Shown here: one piece after another, positions 14,335-21,751 of the stretch
How the letters are laid out: the number at the start of each line of letters is the position of its first letter
How positions within the stretch are numbered: the first letter of the stretch is position 1
DNA from: Pelethousia sp034928145
GTDB taxonomy: Bacteria > Bacillota > Clostridia > Christensenellales > CAG-138
Assembly (NCBI GenBank): GCA_034928145.1
Contig: JAYFPE010000032.1
Span: 1-22,543 of the forward strand
Length of the DNA stretch: 22,543 bases
Direction: 5' to 3'
Notes under the pieces: generated by a model
The model's database searches: none
The model's input: the letters and a program-made list of their open reading frames with translations, nothing else
Told to the model about the DNA's origin: nothing
Program-made: the position numbers and the translations under genes

Positions 14335-15134
14335 ACAACTTGCTGCAAATCGACGGCCTTCAAAAGACCTTCAATAAAGGCACCATCAACCAGAAGATGG
14401 CCATCGAAAACCTTTCCCTCACCTTCAAGGAAGGTGATTTCGTCACTGTCATCGGCGGTAACGGCGCAGGCAAGAGCACCCTGCTGAACATTATCGCCGG
14501 GGTCTACCCGGCAGACGCGGGGCAAGTGATCCTCGACGGCAAGGATATTTCCAAAATGCCGGAGCACAAGCGCGCCTGCCTGCTGGGCCGAGTTTTTCAG
14601 GACCCGATGATGGGCACGGCGGCCGGCATGGGTATCGAGGAAAACCTGGCTATGGCTTACCGCCGCGGCAAAGGCCGGGGCCTTAAATGGGGCATCAGCT
14701 CCAGGGAACGGGCAAAATACCGCGAAAAGCTGCAAGCGCTTGATCTCGGCCTAGAGGGCCGGCTCTCCACCAAGGTGGGATTGTTGAGCGGCGGGCAGCG
14801 CCAGGCCCTCACCCTGGTGATGGCCACGCTGCAAAAGCCCAGGCTGTTGCTGCTCGACGAGCACACCGCCGCCCTGGATCCACGCACGGCCGCGAAGGTG
14901 CTGGAGCTTTCGGATCACGTCATCGCCAAGCACGGCCTCACAGCCATGATGGTGACCCACAACATGCGGGACGCCATCGAGCATGGCAACCGGCTGATCA
15001 TGATGCACGAGGGCAACATCGTGCTGGATATCGCGGGTGAATCCAAAAAGAAGCTCACCGTAGAAGAATTGATTGCCCGCTTCTCCCAGGCCAGCGGCCA
15101 GCAATTTGCCAACGACCGCGCGCTGCTTTCCTAA
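14331..15134 (+). CDS. ABC importer ATP-binding protein
   Basis: The 267-residue ATPase has Walker A GGNGAGKST (about 42-50), a Q-loop in RVFQDPMMGT, the signature LSGGQRQ, Walker B with LLLLDEHTAALDP, and the switch histidine in MMVTHNM. It energises the permease encoded just before. The true start is the ATG at 14331, with AGGAGG 7 nt upstream inside the end of the permease gene. The open frame extends farther upstream only as a shadow of the permease gene. It is the last gene of the operon, followed by a terminator. Confidence 0.95.
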   Translation: MNNLLQIDGLQKTFNKGTINQKMAIENLSLTFKEGDFVTVIGGNGAGKSTLLNIIAGVYPADAGQVILDGKDISKMPEHKRACLLGRVFQDPMMGTAAGMGIEENLAMAYRRGKGRGLKWGISSRERAKYREKLQALDLGLEGRLSTKVGLLSGGQRQALTLVMATLQKPRLLLLDEHTAALDPRTAAKVLELSDHVIAKHGLTAMMVTHNMRDAIEHGNRLIMMHEGNIVLDIAGESKKKLTVEELIARFSQASGQQFANDRALLS

Positions 15135-15162
15135 GGTTTTTTATGAAGCAGCCCGGTTATAG

Positions 15163-15190
15163 TTTGCCGCCGCGAGGGCGCGGCGGCAAA
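15163..15190. other. Perfect 12-bp stem-loop without a T-run
   Basis: TTTGCCGCCGCG and CGCGGCGGCAAA pair perfectly around an AGGG loop, 29 bp after the ATPase stop. No T-run follows on either strand, so it is not a standard terminator. It may protect the 3' end of the message or be a short palindromic repeat. Confidence 0.5.
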
Positions 15191-15217
15191 TGGGCGGCAG
15201 GGCGCCGTCTGTATACG

Positions 15218-15243
15218 AAGCCCGCGTTATTCGCGGGCTTTTT
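15218..15243 (+). terminator. Intrinsic terminator of the ABC importer operon
   Basis: AAGCCCGCG and CGCGGGCTT form a 9-bp stem with a 5-nt loop, followed by TTT. Confidence 0.85.
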
Positions 15244-15276
15244 CCATGCAAAAAAGGTGGCCGCTCTGCTTTTATA

Positions 15277-15285
15277 TGCTATAAT
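15277..15285 (+). promoter_or_regulatory. Extended -10 promoter of the VOC gene
   Basis: TGCTATAAT contains a perfect -10 box with the TGN extension; no good -35 box is seen, as is usual for extended -10 promoters. It lies about 60 bp before the VOC start codon. Confidence 0.55.
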
Positions 15286-15344
15286 GATAAGAAAGCGGCT
15301 ATAGAATCCAACAGAAAACAATTGAATAGAAAGGGAGGCCAACC

Positions 15345-15758
15345 ATGCTTACGATGAACGCGGTGGGTCTGTTTGTGACAGACATGGAGAAAATGGTATC
15401 CTTCTACCGAGATGTGATGGGCATGAAGACCGATTGGGCAGGCGATGCGAACGCGGAGCTCTCTTGTGGCGGAATGCAGCTGATTATGTTCAGCCGAGAT
15501 GATTTCGAGGCGATGACGGCGAGGAAATACGCCTACCCGAACGGGAGAAACGGCACCATGGAGCTATCCTTCGACGTGGCGGATTTCGAACGGGTGGATG
15601 CGGAATACGAACGGGTCGTAAAAGCGGGCGCCACCCCCGTCTTCCCGCCCACGGATGAGCCCTGGGGCCAGCGTACGAGCTATGTGGCCGACCCGGATGG
15701 CAATTTGATCGAGATCTCGTCTTTCGCGCGGGAATGGGAGGGTTGGGACTCGCCCTGA
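15345..15758 (+). CDS. VOC (glyoxalase/dioxygenase fold) family protein
   Basis: The 137-residue protein has the paired beta-alpha-beta-beta-beta modules of the vicinal oxygen chelate fold. The first module begins AVGLFVTDMEKMVSFYRDVM, and the second ends in the typical YVADPDGNLIEISSF, with a candidate metal ligand at E123 and another at E73. Family members include glyoxalase I, fosfomycin-resistance and other metal-dependent enzymes as well as binding proteins; the substrate cannot be told from sequence. The start is preceded by GGGAGG 6 nt upstream. It is monocistronic with its own promoter. Confidence 0.88.
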   Translation: MLTMNAVGLFVTDMEKMVSFYRDVMGMKTDWAGDANAELSCGGMQLIMFSRDDFEAMTARKYAYPNGRNGTMELSFDVADFERVDAEYERVVKAGATPVFPPTDEPWGQRTSYVADPDGNLIEISSFAREWEGWDSP

Positions 15759-15931
15759 CCCGTCTTAATTTAAGAAGGGACCGTGCAGCAAACAAACGGT
15801 GGTAGCCCCCAAATAGCCTTCATACAGAGCCAACAAAGACTGGCTGTTTTGAACAATCATTCATACTTTGGGGCACAAAAACGCTAAAGGACAAATAATG
15901 TTCTAAACGTAAAAAGGGTTGGCTTAACGCG

Positions 15932-17137
15932 ATGATAGGGAAACTTGGCCAAGCGTCCATAAGTAAGCCGGGAAGAATGACGGCTGCAGCATTAGCGTTT
16001 ATTTTCATTGGCGCCGGTTGTATTTTTGCGGTCAGGCCGGCGCTTGCGGCTGATATTCCGGGTATTAATAAAATCGTTTATGCGCTTTCACCTGCCGTTG
16101 AACCCAGCCAAGAGGTCCAAGATAATATAGCGGAAACCATACAAGGGGTTTTATCCCAATTCATATCGAACGCTACATGGAAGGTAGGCGTCCGCTTTAA
16201 ATCCGGTGAAGACTGGGAACTGAATGAAGACACCCTGCTTGCCGCATACTATCTGCACTTTGAGGCGGCCTCGGCGGAACTGATTAACGCGGGCAAGCCG
16301 TTTGCGCTTGCCAATGTTGCCGTAAAACATGTTGAAACCGAGCAAAAAGGCTTTCGATATGCCGCAACGGTTACTTACGATATTCTTGTGGGCGGCGAAT
16401 ACTATGTTACGGAAACCGCAAACGCCCAGTTGGAGGAAAGCGCCAAGGGCATCTATATTACCTCGTTAAATATCATCAGTGAAGGCTTTGAAGCCTATAA
16501 GGAATACCTTGCGGAGTATGACCGCCTGGAGCATAGCGGCGGCACGCTAGACGAAAATATTGCCACATACAACGCATTTCTAATCGCCAGGCAAAGTGCG
16601 CTGCATGAATTGGAGCAGCGCCAACAGGCGGCTTCTGGTACGGAAATATCCAGAGACGAGCAGCTTGAAGAGCTGGCAGCCGAATTATGCTACCGATACT
16701 GGTCGGCTACAAAGGAGCCGGACATGCGCGATATCATGGAGCGCAACGATGACACTGAGCTCTGGTTTCTCACCGTGAAAATTAGAGCAGAGCTTTTCCC
16801 GCCCACTAGGGCACAGAAAGGATACGCGGATATAACTGAAATTATAAACGAAACCGATGAACAAATCACAGCTTTGGTATATGTTAAAACAATCATTGAT
16901 GGCGGCGTTGGCCAAACCATACGCCTCACGTATAGGTTAACGGATGGGAAATACAAGATTGTAGCATATTTTAACCCGTGGGACGATGGCTTGGATCAAA
17001 ACCTTCAACAGTATGCCGAACAATATATTAAACAAGGCATGCGCCGTTCGGAAGCAAATCAAAAAGCTTATGAAAAAGCACGTGCCGGCGTGATTGAAAG
17101 GCTGAAATTCCTTGAAAATTTAAATAATAAGGCATAA
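15932..17137 (+). CDS. Unrecognised membrane-anchored or secreted protein
   Basis: The 401-residue protein has a short basic N-terminus and then a hydrophobic segment (about 17-40, AAALAFIFIGAG...ALA) that acts as membrane anchor or signal peptide. The rest is soluble, mixed helix and strand, with TIRLTYRLTDGKYKIVAYFN near the end and a charged C-terminal helix. The segment after the anchor (ADIPGINKIVYALSP) resembles the extracytoplasmic start of anti-sigma-like membrane proteins, but no sigma factor gene is next to it. The ribosome binding site is weak (AAGGG about 13 nt upstream), so the true N-terminus may differ or the gene may be 5'-truncated. Its base composition is more AT-rich than its neighbours. 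The 173 bp before it hold nothing I recognise. Confidence 0.7.
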   Translation: MIGKLGQASISKPGRMTAAALAFIFIGAGCIFAVRPALAADIPGINKIVYALSPAVEPSQEVQDNIAETIQGVLSQFISNATWKVGVRFKSGEDWELNEDTLLAAYYLHFEAASAELINAGKPFALANVAVKHVETEQKGFRYAATVTYDILVGGEYYVTETANAQLEESAKGIYITSLNIISEGFEAYKEYLAEYDRLEHSGGTLDENIATYNAFLIARQSALHELEQRQQAASGTEISRDEQLEELAAELCYRYWSATKEPDMRDIMERNDDTELWFLTVKIRAELFPPTRAQKGYADITEIINETDEQITALVYVKTIIDGGVGQTIRLTYRLTDGKYKIVAYFNPWDDGLDQNLQQYAEQYIKQGMRRSEANQKAYEKARAGVIERLKFLENLNNKA

Positions 17138-17232
17138 AACTAAGCGGAGTGTCAGTGTCTCGCGGCAAGCAAAGGCTGATGCAATACCCTCCCCCAAGCA
17201 GGGAACGAGAAACGAGCCATAACAGTGGACAG

Positions 17233-17275
17233 AAAGGGCCTGTCGCACTTTTTCTTAGTGCAACAGGCCCTTTTT
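17233..17275. terminator. Bidirectional terminator between the 401-residue gene and rng
   Basis: AAAGGGCCTGTCGCAC pairs with GTGCAACAGGCCCTTT over about 15 bp with one C-A mismatch, loop 9 nt. It is flanked by a T-run on the right, and the A-run on the left makes it usable on both strands by the converging genes. Confidence 0.85.
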
Positions 17276-17304
17276 ATTTAATACACCTTATACTTATAAA
17301 TGAA

Positions 17305-18834
17305 TCAATATGCCTTGGTCGCGCCATGGATATGCCTAAGCTCCTCCTGCGAGGTGATGGGCGCGATGGTGAATTCCTCTATGTGCATCCCAGGCACGGG
17401 CTGCACATAGATGGTGCGGCCCGGAGCCTTGGGCAGCAGGGGCGCATCCGCCTCGCTGTTCTCCTCGATCAGCTCCGCCACGGAGGGGTTGAGGCGCACC
17501 AGATAGGATGCGGAATCATTTTGCGCAAAGGCCCGAATGAGCTTTTTGCGCACCTTGAGCACCATGGTCTCGCGGGAAAGCACCCTGCCGTCTCCCCCGC
17601 AATAGGGGCAAGGCGAGCGCAGGGTATTGGAGATGCATTGCCTGGTCTTTTTGCGGGTCATCTCCACCAACCCCAACTGGGTAATGCCCAGCACATTGGA
17701 CTTGGTGCGGTCCTTTTTCAGCTCCGCCCGCAGGGTGTCCAGCACCCGCTCCTTATCGGCGATCTCATCCATATCGATAAAATCGATGATGATAATGCCG
17801 CTGATATCCCGAAGGCGCAGCTGCCTGGCGATTTCCCTAGCCGCCTCGCAGTTGGTTTCGGTGATAGTCTCCTGCAAGGAATCGTTGCCGATATATTTGC
17901 CCGTGTTCACATCGATGGTGGTGAGGGCCTCGGTTTGGTCGATGATGATATAGCCGCCGTTTTTGAGCCAGACCTTACGTGAAAGGGCCTTGTCGATTAC
18001 GGTTTCGAGCTTATAGATATCGAAAAGATCCGGCAGACCCTCGTGGAGGATGACCCGGTCTTGCAAATTGGGCGAAATGATGCCGGCAACCACCTGAATG
18101 CGCTCAAAAAACTCCCGGTCGTTGATGACCAGCCGATCGATCTCTGAAGTAAACAGATCGCGCAGGGTGCGGAACATCAACGGCTCCTCCGCATGGATCA
18201 GGCGAGGGGCGGAAAGCATTTTACCTTTTTGCTGGATGCGTTCCCATAGCCGGGTGAGAAAGGCTACGTCGCTGGCGAATTCCCCCTGCGTATTACCCTC
18301 GGCGGCCGTGCGCACGATTAGCCCCATGCCGGCAGGCTTTACGCCCTCGATGGCGGCCTTGAGGCGGGCGCGCTCCTCTTCATCGTCGATGCGGCGGGAA
18401 ACGCCAATGTAATTCACCGTGGGCATCAACACCAGCGACCTGCCGGGCAAGGTAACGTGGGTGGTGACCCGCGCGCCCTTGGTGCCGACCGGCTCTTTGA
18501 TGATCTGCACCATGATATCCTGGCCGGGCTTGACGATATCTTTGATATTGGGCGCCTCGTCCAGTTTTTGATCCCCTTCGTGCCCGCCGAATTGAAAATC
18601 CCCCTTATCCAGCACGATATCGCCGGCATAGAGGAAGGCGTTGCGCTCCAGGCCGATATCCACAAACGCAGCCTGCATACCAGGGAGGACATTTTGCACC
18701 TTTCCCTTGTAGATGTTGCCTACCAATCGCTCCTTGCCACGGCGCTCGATATAGATTTCGCTGGGGGAGCCATCTTCAATTAATACGACGCGGGTCTGAT
18801 AGGGATTGATATCGATGACGATCTCTTTTTGCAT
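17305..18834 (-). CDS. rng: Ribonuclease E/G family endoribonuclease
   Basis: The enzyme cuts single-stranded RNA in rRNA maturation and mRNA decay. The 509-residue protein starts QKEIVIDINPYQTRVVLIED, with an S1 RNA-binding domain at about 36-125. The metal-binding Asp residues are D308 (TIDVNTGKYIG) and D351 (IIIIDFIDMDEI), and the zinc-link pair is CPYC (409-412). The length fits RNase G-like proteins without the long scaffold tail of E. coli RNase E. The ribosome binding site is weak. It lies 72 bp after spoIVFB on the same strand, as in many Clostridia where rng precedes rplU; that gene is not next here, since a convergent terminator follows. Confidence 0.96.
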   Translation of the reverse strand: MQKEIVIDINPYQTRVVLIEDGSPSEIYIERRGKERLVGNIYKGKVQNVLPGMQAAFVDIGLERNAFLYAGDIVLDKGDFQFGGHEGDQKLDEAPNIKDIVKPGQDIMVQIIKEPVGTKGARVTTHVTLPGRSLVLMPTVNYIGVSRRIDDEEERARLKAAIEGVKPAGMGLIVRTAAEGNTQGEFASDVAFLTRLWERIQQKGKMLSAPRLIHAEEPLMFRTLRDLFTSEIDRLVINDREFFERIQVVAGIISPNLQDRVILHEGLPDLFDIYKLETVIDKALSRKVWLKNGGYIIIDQTEALTTIDVNTGKYIGNDSLQETITETNCEAAREIARQLRLRDISGIIIIDFIDMDEIADKERVLDTLRAELKKDRTKSNVLGITQLGLVEMTRKKTRQCISNTLRSPCPYCGGDGRVLSRETMVLKVRKKLIRAFAQNDSASYLVRLNPSVAELIEENSEADAPLLPKAPGRTIYVQPVPGMHIEEFTIAPITSQEELRHIHGATKAY

Positions 18835-18906
18835 GTATGAATTATCTCGCTCGTTTATTTATATCGTGCCGCCGTATGGGGCGAAAAAACGTATAAATTT
18901 AGTGTA

Positions 18907-19785
18907 TCACCCTTTTGCTGCATGGTCAATCCTCATTGCCTCGCCGATGGCCGTGCTCCCGCCCGAGCGGGCCAGCAGGGATAGCAGGCGGGCCTCGTCC
19001 ATTCGGCCCATGATGCGCATATCGTCATCCAGCACGTCGATCACGGTATAGGCCCCGCTCTGCAAACGCCGCAGCGCCGCGGATACAGGCATGCTCCGAT
19101 GCACGCCTACGTGCACGACCCGCACGCTGCCGCCCAGCCTGATGGCCTTGTGGCGGCGGAGCATGGCTTCCATGCGCACGCCGCCCCCTTCCCTATATTC
19201 CCGCAGAGCGGCCAGGCATAAAAAGAGACCGAAGATAGCGGGCGTGGCGTTTTGTCCTTCCCGCCAAAGCAGCAGCGCGCCCAGGGCCAAAAGGCCCGCC
19301 CCGGCCAGCGCGCCCAAGATTACGCCTAGCAGCAGGCAGGTCCTTGCGGGAAGATAGCGCTGCAAAAGCTGCCGCAGCATCTGCCCCCCATCCAGCGGCA
19401 GGGCCGGCAGCAAGTTGATCAAGGCAATGGATAGGTTGATGTGGCCAAAAGCCTCTACAAAAGGCAAGGACCACTTCGCTGTCGCGGCGGCGCAGCCCAT
19501 GGCAGTGAGCAGGCTAAAAAGCGGCCCGGCCGCGGCGATAGCCAGGGCATCCCATCCCGCGGCGCGCTCTATGCGGGCCACAAAACCAAAGGGCTGCAAT
19601 TCGATGCGCTCCACCCGGCAACCCAGGCTCCGAGCCATCAAGGCATGGGCCAGCTCATGCAGGGAAAGCGCCAACAGGGCTGTGAGGCAGGCTCCTAATT
19701 CTCCGGCGATGGCCATCCACAGCACCAAAAGCAGCAGCAGCGGGCTGCACTCAAGGGTAGTCTCCCCTACGTAACCCAGCCGCAC
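18907..19785 (-). CDS. spoIVFB: SpoIVFB-like intramembrane zinc metalloprotease (M50)
   Basis: SpoIVFB in the mother-cell-derived membrane around the forespore cuts pro-sigma-K. The 292-residue protein has several membrane segments with the zinc site HELAH (43-47) and the second metal motif NLLPALPLDGGQ (124-135, Asp 132). The soluble C-terminus (about 200-292) is CBS-like, with VHRSMPVSAALRRL and YTVIDVLDDD. Length and layout match SpoIVFB (about 288). It starts 3 bp after the end of the upstream gene, a putative spoIVFA, which supports the assignment over other S2P proteases. Whether the substrate is pro-sigma-K here is inferred. Confidence 0.88.
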   Translation of the reverse strand: MRLGYVGETTLECSPLLLLLVLWMAIAGELGACLTALLALSLHELAHALMARSLGCRVERIELQPFGFVARIERAAGWDALAIAAAGPLFSLLTAMGCAAATAKWSLPFVEAFGHINLSIALINLLPALPLDGGQMLRQLLQRYLPARTCLLLGVILGALAGAGLLALGALLLWREGQNATPAIFGLFLCLAALREYREGGGVRMEAMLRRHKAIRLGGSVRVVHVGVHRSMPVSAALRRLQSGAYTVIDVLDDDMRIMGRMDEARLLSLLARSGGSTAIGEAMRIDHAAKG

Positions 19786-19788
19786 GGC

Positions 19789-20520
19789 CTATACGCGCCC
19801 CGCATCCAGACCGAAATAGGCAATGGGGTCGGTGGGCCTTCCCGCATCGTATACGGCCAGAACCAAGCTACCCTCCGCCTGGGCCAACGTATCCTTCGCG
19901 GCCAACTGCTGGCCTTCCTCCACGGCGATCTCCGTAAGGCCATAATAGACCAGCTCACTATCCGTTTCCTGCAGGGCAAGGCGTACATAGCTGCCTAAGG
20001 CCTCATCCTCTCCCAGTTCCTTTACCTTGCAGGCAGCCGGTGCACAAATCTGCTGCGCACCGCCCAGTGTAAGGGTTGCCAGCAGGCTCTCATCGTCCAG
20101 CCTCGCGCTCTCATAGCTTACGCCCAGTTCGGGCTGGGCGTTGGCTGAAAAGACCTCGATGATGCCGGGCAACTCCACAAAGCGGAGACGGCCCAGACCC
20201 TCATCCAGCCCCAATCCATCCCCGGCGCCGTCCAATACGGCATCCTCCAGCGCCTGCCGCAATCCGGAAATGGGCAGCACCGCGCCGCCCGTGCTTTCGT
20301 TCCAGCGCAGCAGCAGAACAGCCGCGCAGGCTGCGGCGCACAGGCCGGCTTTCACCAGCATGCTGCCGGCGCGAGGCGCAACGTAGGCCCGATGACGCAG
20401 GCGGCGCGCGCCTCTGCGGGCCGAATCGCTGATTGCGCCTCCGATATAGCGGGGCGTACGCAGGCGGCCCTGCGCCTCTCCCGAGGTAAAGCCCGTATGT
20501 TCCACCGGCTCGATAGACAT
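19789..20520 (-). CDS. spoIVFA: SpoIVFA-like membrane protein with degenerate LytM/M23 domain
   Basis: SpoIVFA holds SpoIVFB inactive until a forespore signal arrives. The 243-residue protein has a basic, Arg-rich N-terminus, one membrane segment (about 55-72) and an outer domain. That domain's last part (YYGLTEIAVEEGQQLAAKDT then a beta-rich end) has the shape of an M23/LytM fold but lacks the metal-binding HxH, as expected for SpoIVFA. The start at 20520 is chosen because AAGGGGGG lies 5 nt upstream. An open frame runs up to 20649 but overlaps rodA. It is followed at 3 bp by spoIVFB. The identification rests mainly on position and architecture. Confidence 0.75.
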   Translation of the reverse strand: MSIEPVEHTGFTSGEAQGRLRTPRYIGGAISDSARRGARRLRHRAYVAPRAGSMLVKAGLCAAACAAVLLLRWNESTGGAVLPISGLRQALEDAVLDGAGDGLGLDEGLGRLRFVELPGIIEVFSANAQPELGVSYESARLDDESLLATLTLGGAQQICAPAACKVKELGEDEALGSYVRLALQETDSELVYYGLTEIAVEEGQQLAAKDTLAQAEGSLVLAVYDAGRPTDPIAYFGLDAGRV

Positions 20521-20525
20521 AAAAT

Positions 20526-20560
20526 CCCCCCTTCTCACATTCAAGCATATGAGCGGGGGG
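20526..20560 (-). promoter_or_regulatory. Hairpin covering the spoIVFA ribosome binding site
   Basis: On the minus strand CCCCCC and CTCA pair with TGAG and GGGGGG, with a small internal loop and a 12-nt terminal loop. The 3' arm is the spoIVFA Shine-Dalgarno sequence, so the fold would block translation. It is followed by ATTTTAT and could also act as a weak terminator after rodA. Confidence 0.45.
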
Positions 20561-20596
20561 AGGGATTTCATGCTTCTTCGGGATTCTTCGTGCTTC

Positions 20597-21748
20597 TTAA
20601 TGTTTTCTGGGTCTTCGCATCCAAACGTTGACCACGATGCCCACGCCAATCATATTCGTAAGTAGGTTGCTGCCCCCATAGCTGATGAAGGGCAGGGGGA
20701 TGCCCGTGACCGGCATTAAGCCGATGGTCATGCCGATGTTTTCGAATACGTGCGCGGTCATCATGCCGGTCACGCCGATCACCAGGCAACTGCCGAAATT
20801 ATCCTTGGTGGCCATGGCGATGTAGAGCCAGCGGAAAATGAGCAGAAAGTAGAGCACGATGATGGCTGTGCCGCCGACGAATCCTAAGCCTTCCACAATC
20901 CCGGAAAAGACGAAATCCGTATGCCGCTCCGGCACGAATCTGAGCTGGGCCAGCGTACCCTCGGAAAAAAAGCCTTTGCCGTAAAGCTGGCCCGAGCCGA
21001 TGGCTATCTTGGATTGGGATACGTTATAGCCATAGTTGGTCACATCCAACTCCGGGTTGAGGAAAACCTTGATGCGCATCTGCTGCTTTTCATCGAGCAC
21101 AAAGCGGTAAGCAAGCGGCGCGCCCACGGCCAGCGCGCCGGCCGCGGTGGCGATATAGCCCCAGGAAATTCTGCCCATAAAGAAGATGAAAACCAATATG
21201 CAGATATAGACAAAGGCGGTGCCAAAATCCGGCTGCAGCATGACCAGCACGGTGGGCCCTGCGCACAGGAGCACCGCGTAGGCGATAGGTTTGAAACCCG
21301 TGAGCCTGCCGTGCTTATCCATGGATTCGGATACGATCTCTGAAAGCGCCATGATGATGGCGATCTTGCAAAACTCGCCGGGCTGCAGGGCGCGGTCGAT
21401 GAAATCCAGCTTGAACCAGCCCTGGATGCCGCGCACCTTGGTGGTGGTCAGCAGGATCAGCAGCAGCAGCACGATGGCAAAATAGGCGTATCTGATCACG
21501 AATTTATACACCTTATAATCCACCGCAATGATGAAGAGGAAGGCAGCCAGCCCCACCAGGAAGTTGACCGCTTGCTTTTTGACATATGTAAGATTCAGCT
21601 TTTCCAGATAATCGGAAAGGCCGGCCTCTTCCCCGCTGAAGGGGTCCGCCATAATGCTGGCGATGCTGACAAGGCCGATGGCCACCAGCAGCACCACCAG
21701 CACCAGGGTAAACCAATCGATCTGTTTTAAAAAATCCTTATCGAACAT
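20597..21748 (-). CDS. rodA: RodA-type peptidoglycan glycosyltransferase (SEDS family)
   Basis: RodA polymerises lipid II into glycan strands for side-wall growth. The 383-residue protein has about ten membrane segments. It carries SEDS landmarks: RGIQGWFKL (about 106-114, the RGxxRW-type site), QPDFGTAFVY, ERHTDFVFSGIVEGLGF in the large outer loop and GIPLPFISYGGSNLL near the end. The absence of a long cytoplasmic tail and the neighbourhood favour RodA over FtsW or SpoVE. It starts 3 bp after the stop of the upstream binding-protein-like gene, so the two are co-transcribed and probably coupled. The next gene, spoIVFA, lies 76 bp downstream. Confidence 0.93.
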   Translation of the reverse strand: MFDKDFLKQIDWFTLVLVVLLVAIGLVSIASIMADPFSGEEAGLSDYLEKLNLTYVKKQAVNFLVGLAAFLFIIAVDYKVYKFVIRYAYFAIVLLLLILLTTTKVRGIQGWFKLDFIDRALQPGEFCKIAIIMALSEIVSESMDKHGRLTGFKPIAYAVLLCAGPTVLVMLQPDFGTAFVYICILVFIFFMGRISWGYIATAAGALAVGAPLAYRFVLDEKQQMRIKVFLNPELDVTNYGYNVSQSKIAIGSGQLYGKGFFSEGTLAQLRFVPERHTDFVFSGIVEGLGFVGGTAIIVLYFLLIFRWLYIAMATKDNFGSCLVIGVTGMMTAHVFENIGMTIGLMPVTGIPLPFISYGGSNLLTNMIGVGIVVNVWMRRPRKH

Positions 21749-21751
21749 AGG

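Noticed and set aside
17149..17982. A 277-codon plus-strand ORF
   Set aside because: It lies opposite the conserved end of rng and shows no recognisable domain; rng on the other strand is certain.
20521..20649. Longer N-terminus for the SpoIVFA-like protein
   Set aside because: It would overlap the end of rodA and lacks a good ribosome binding site; the ATG at 20520 has a strong one.
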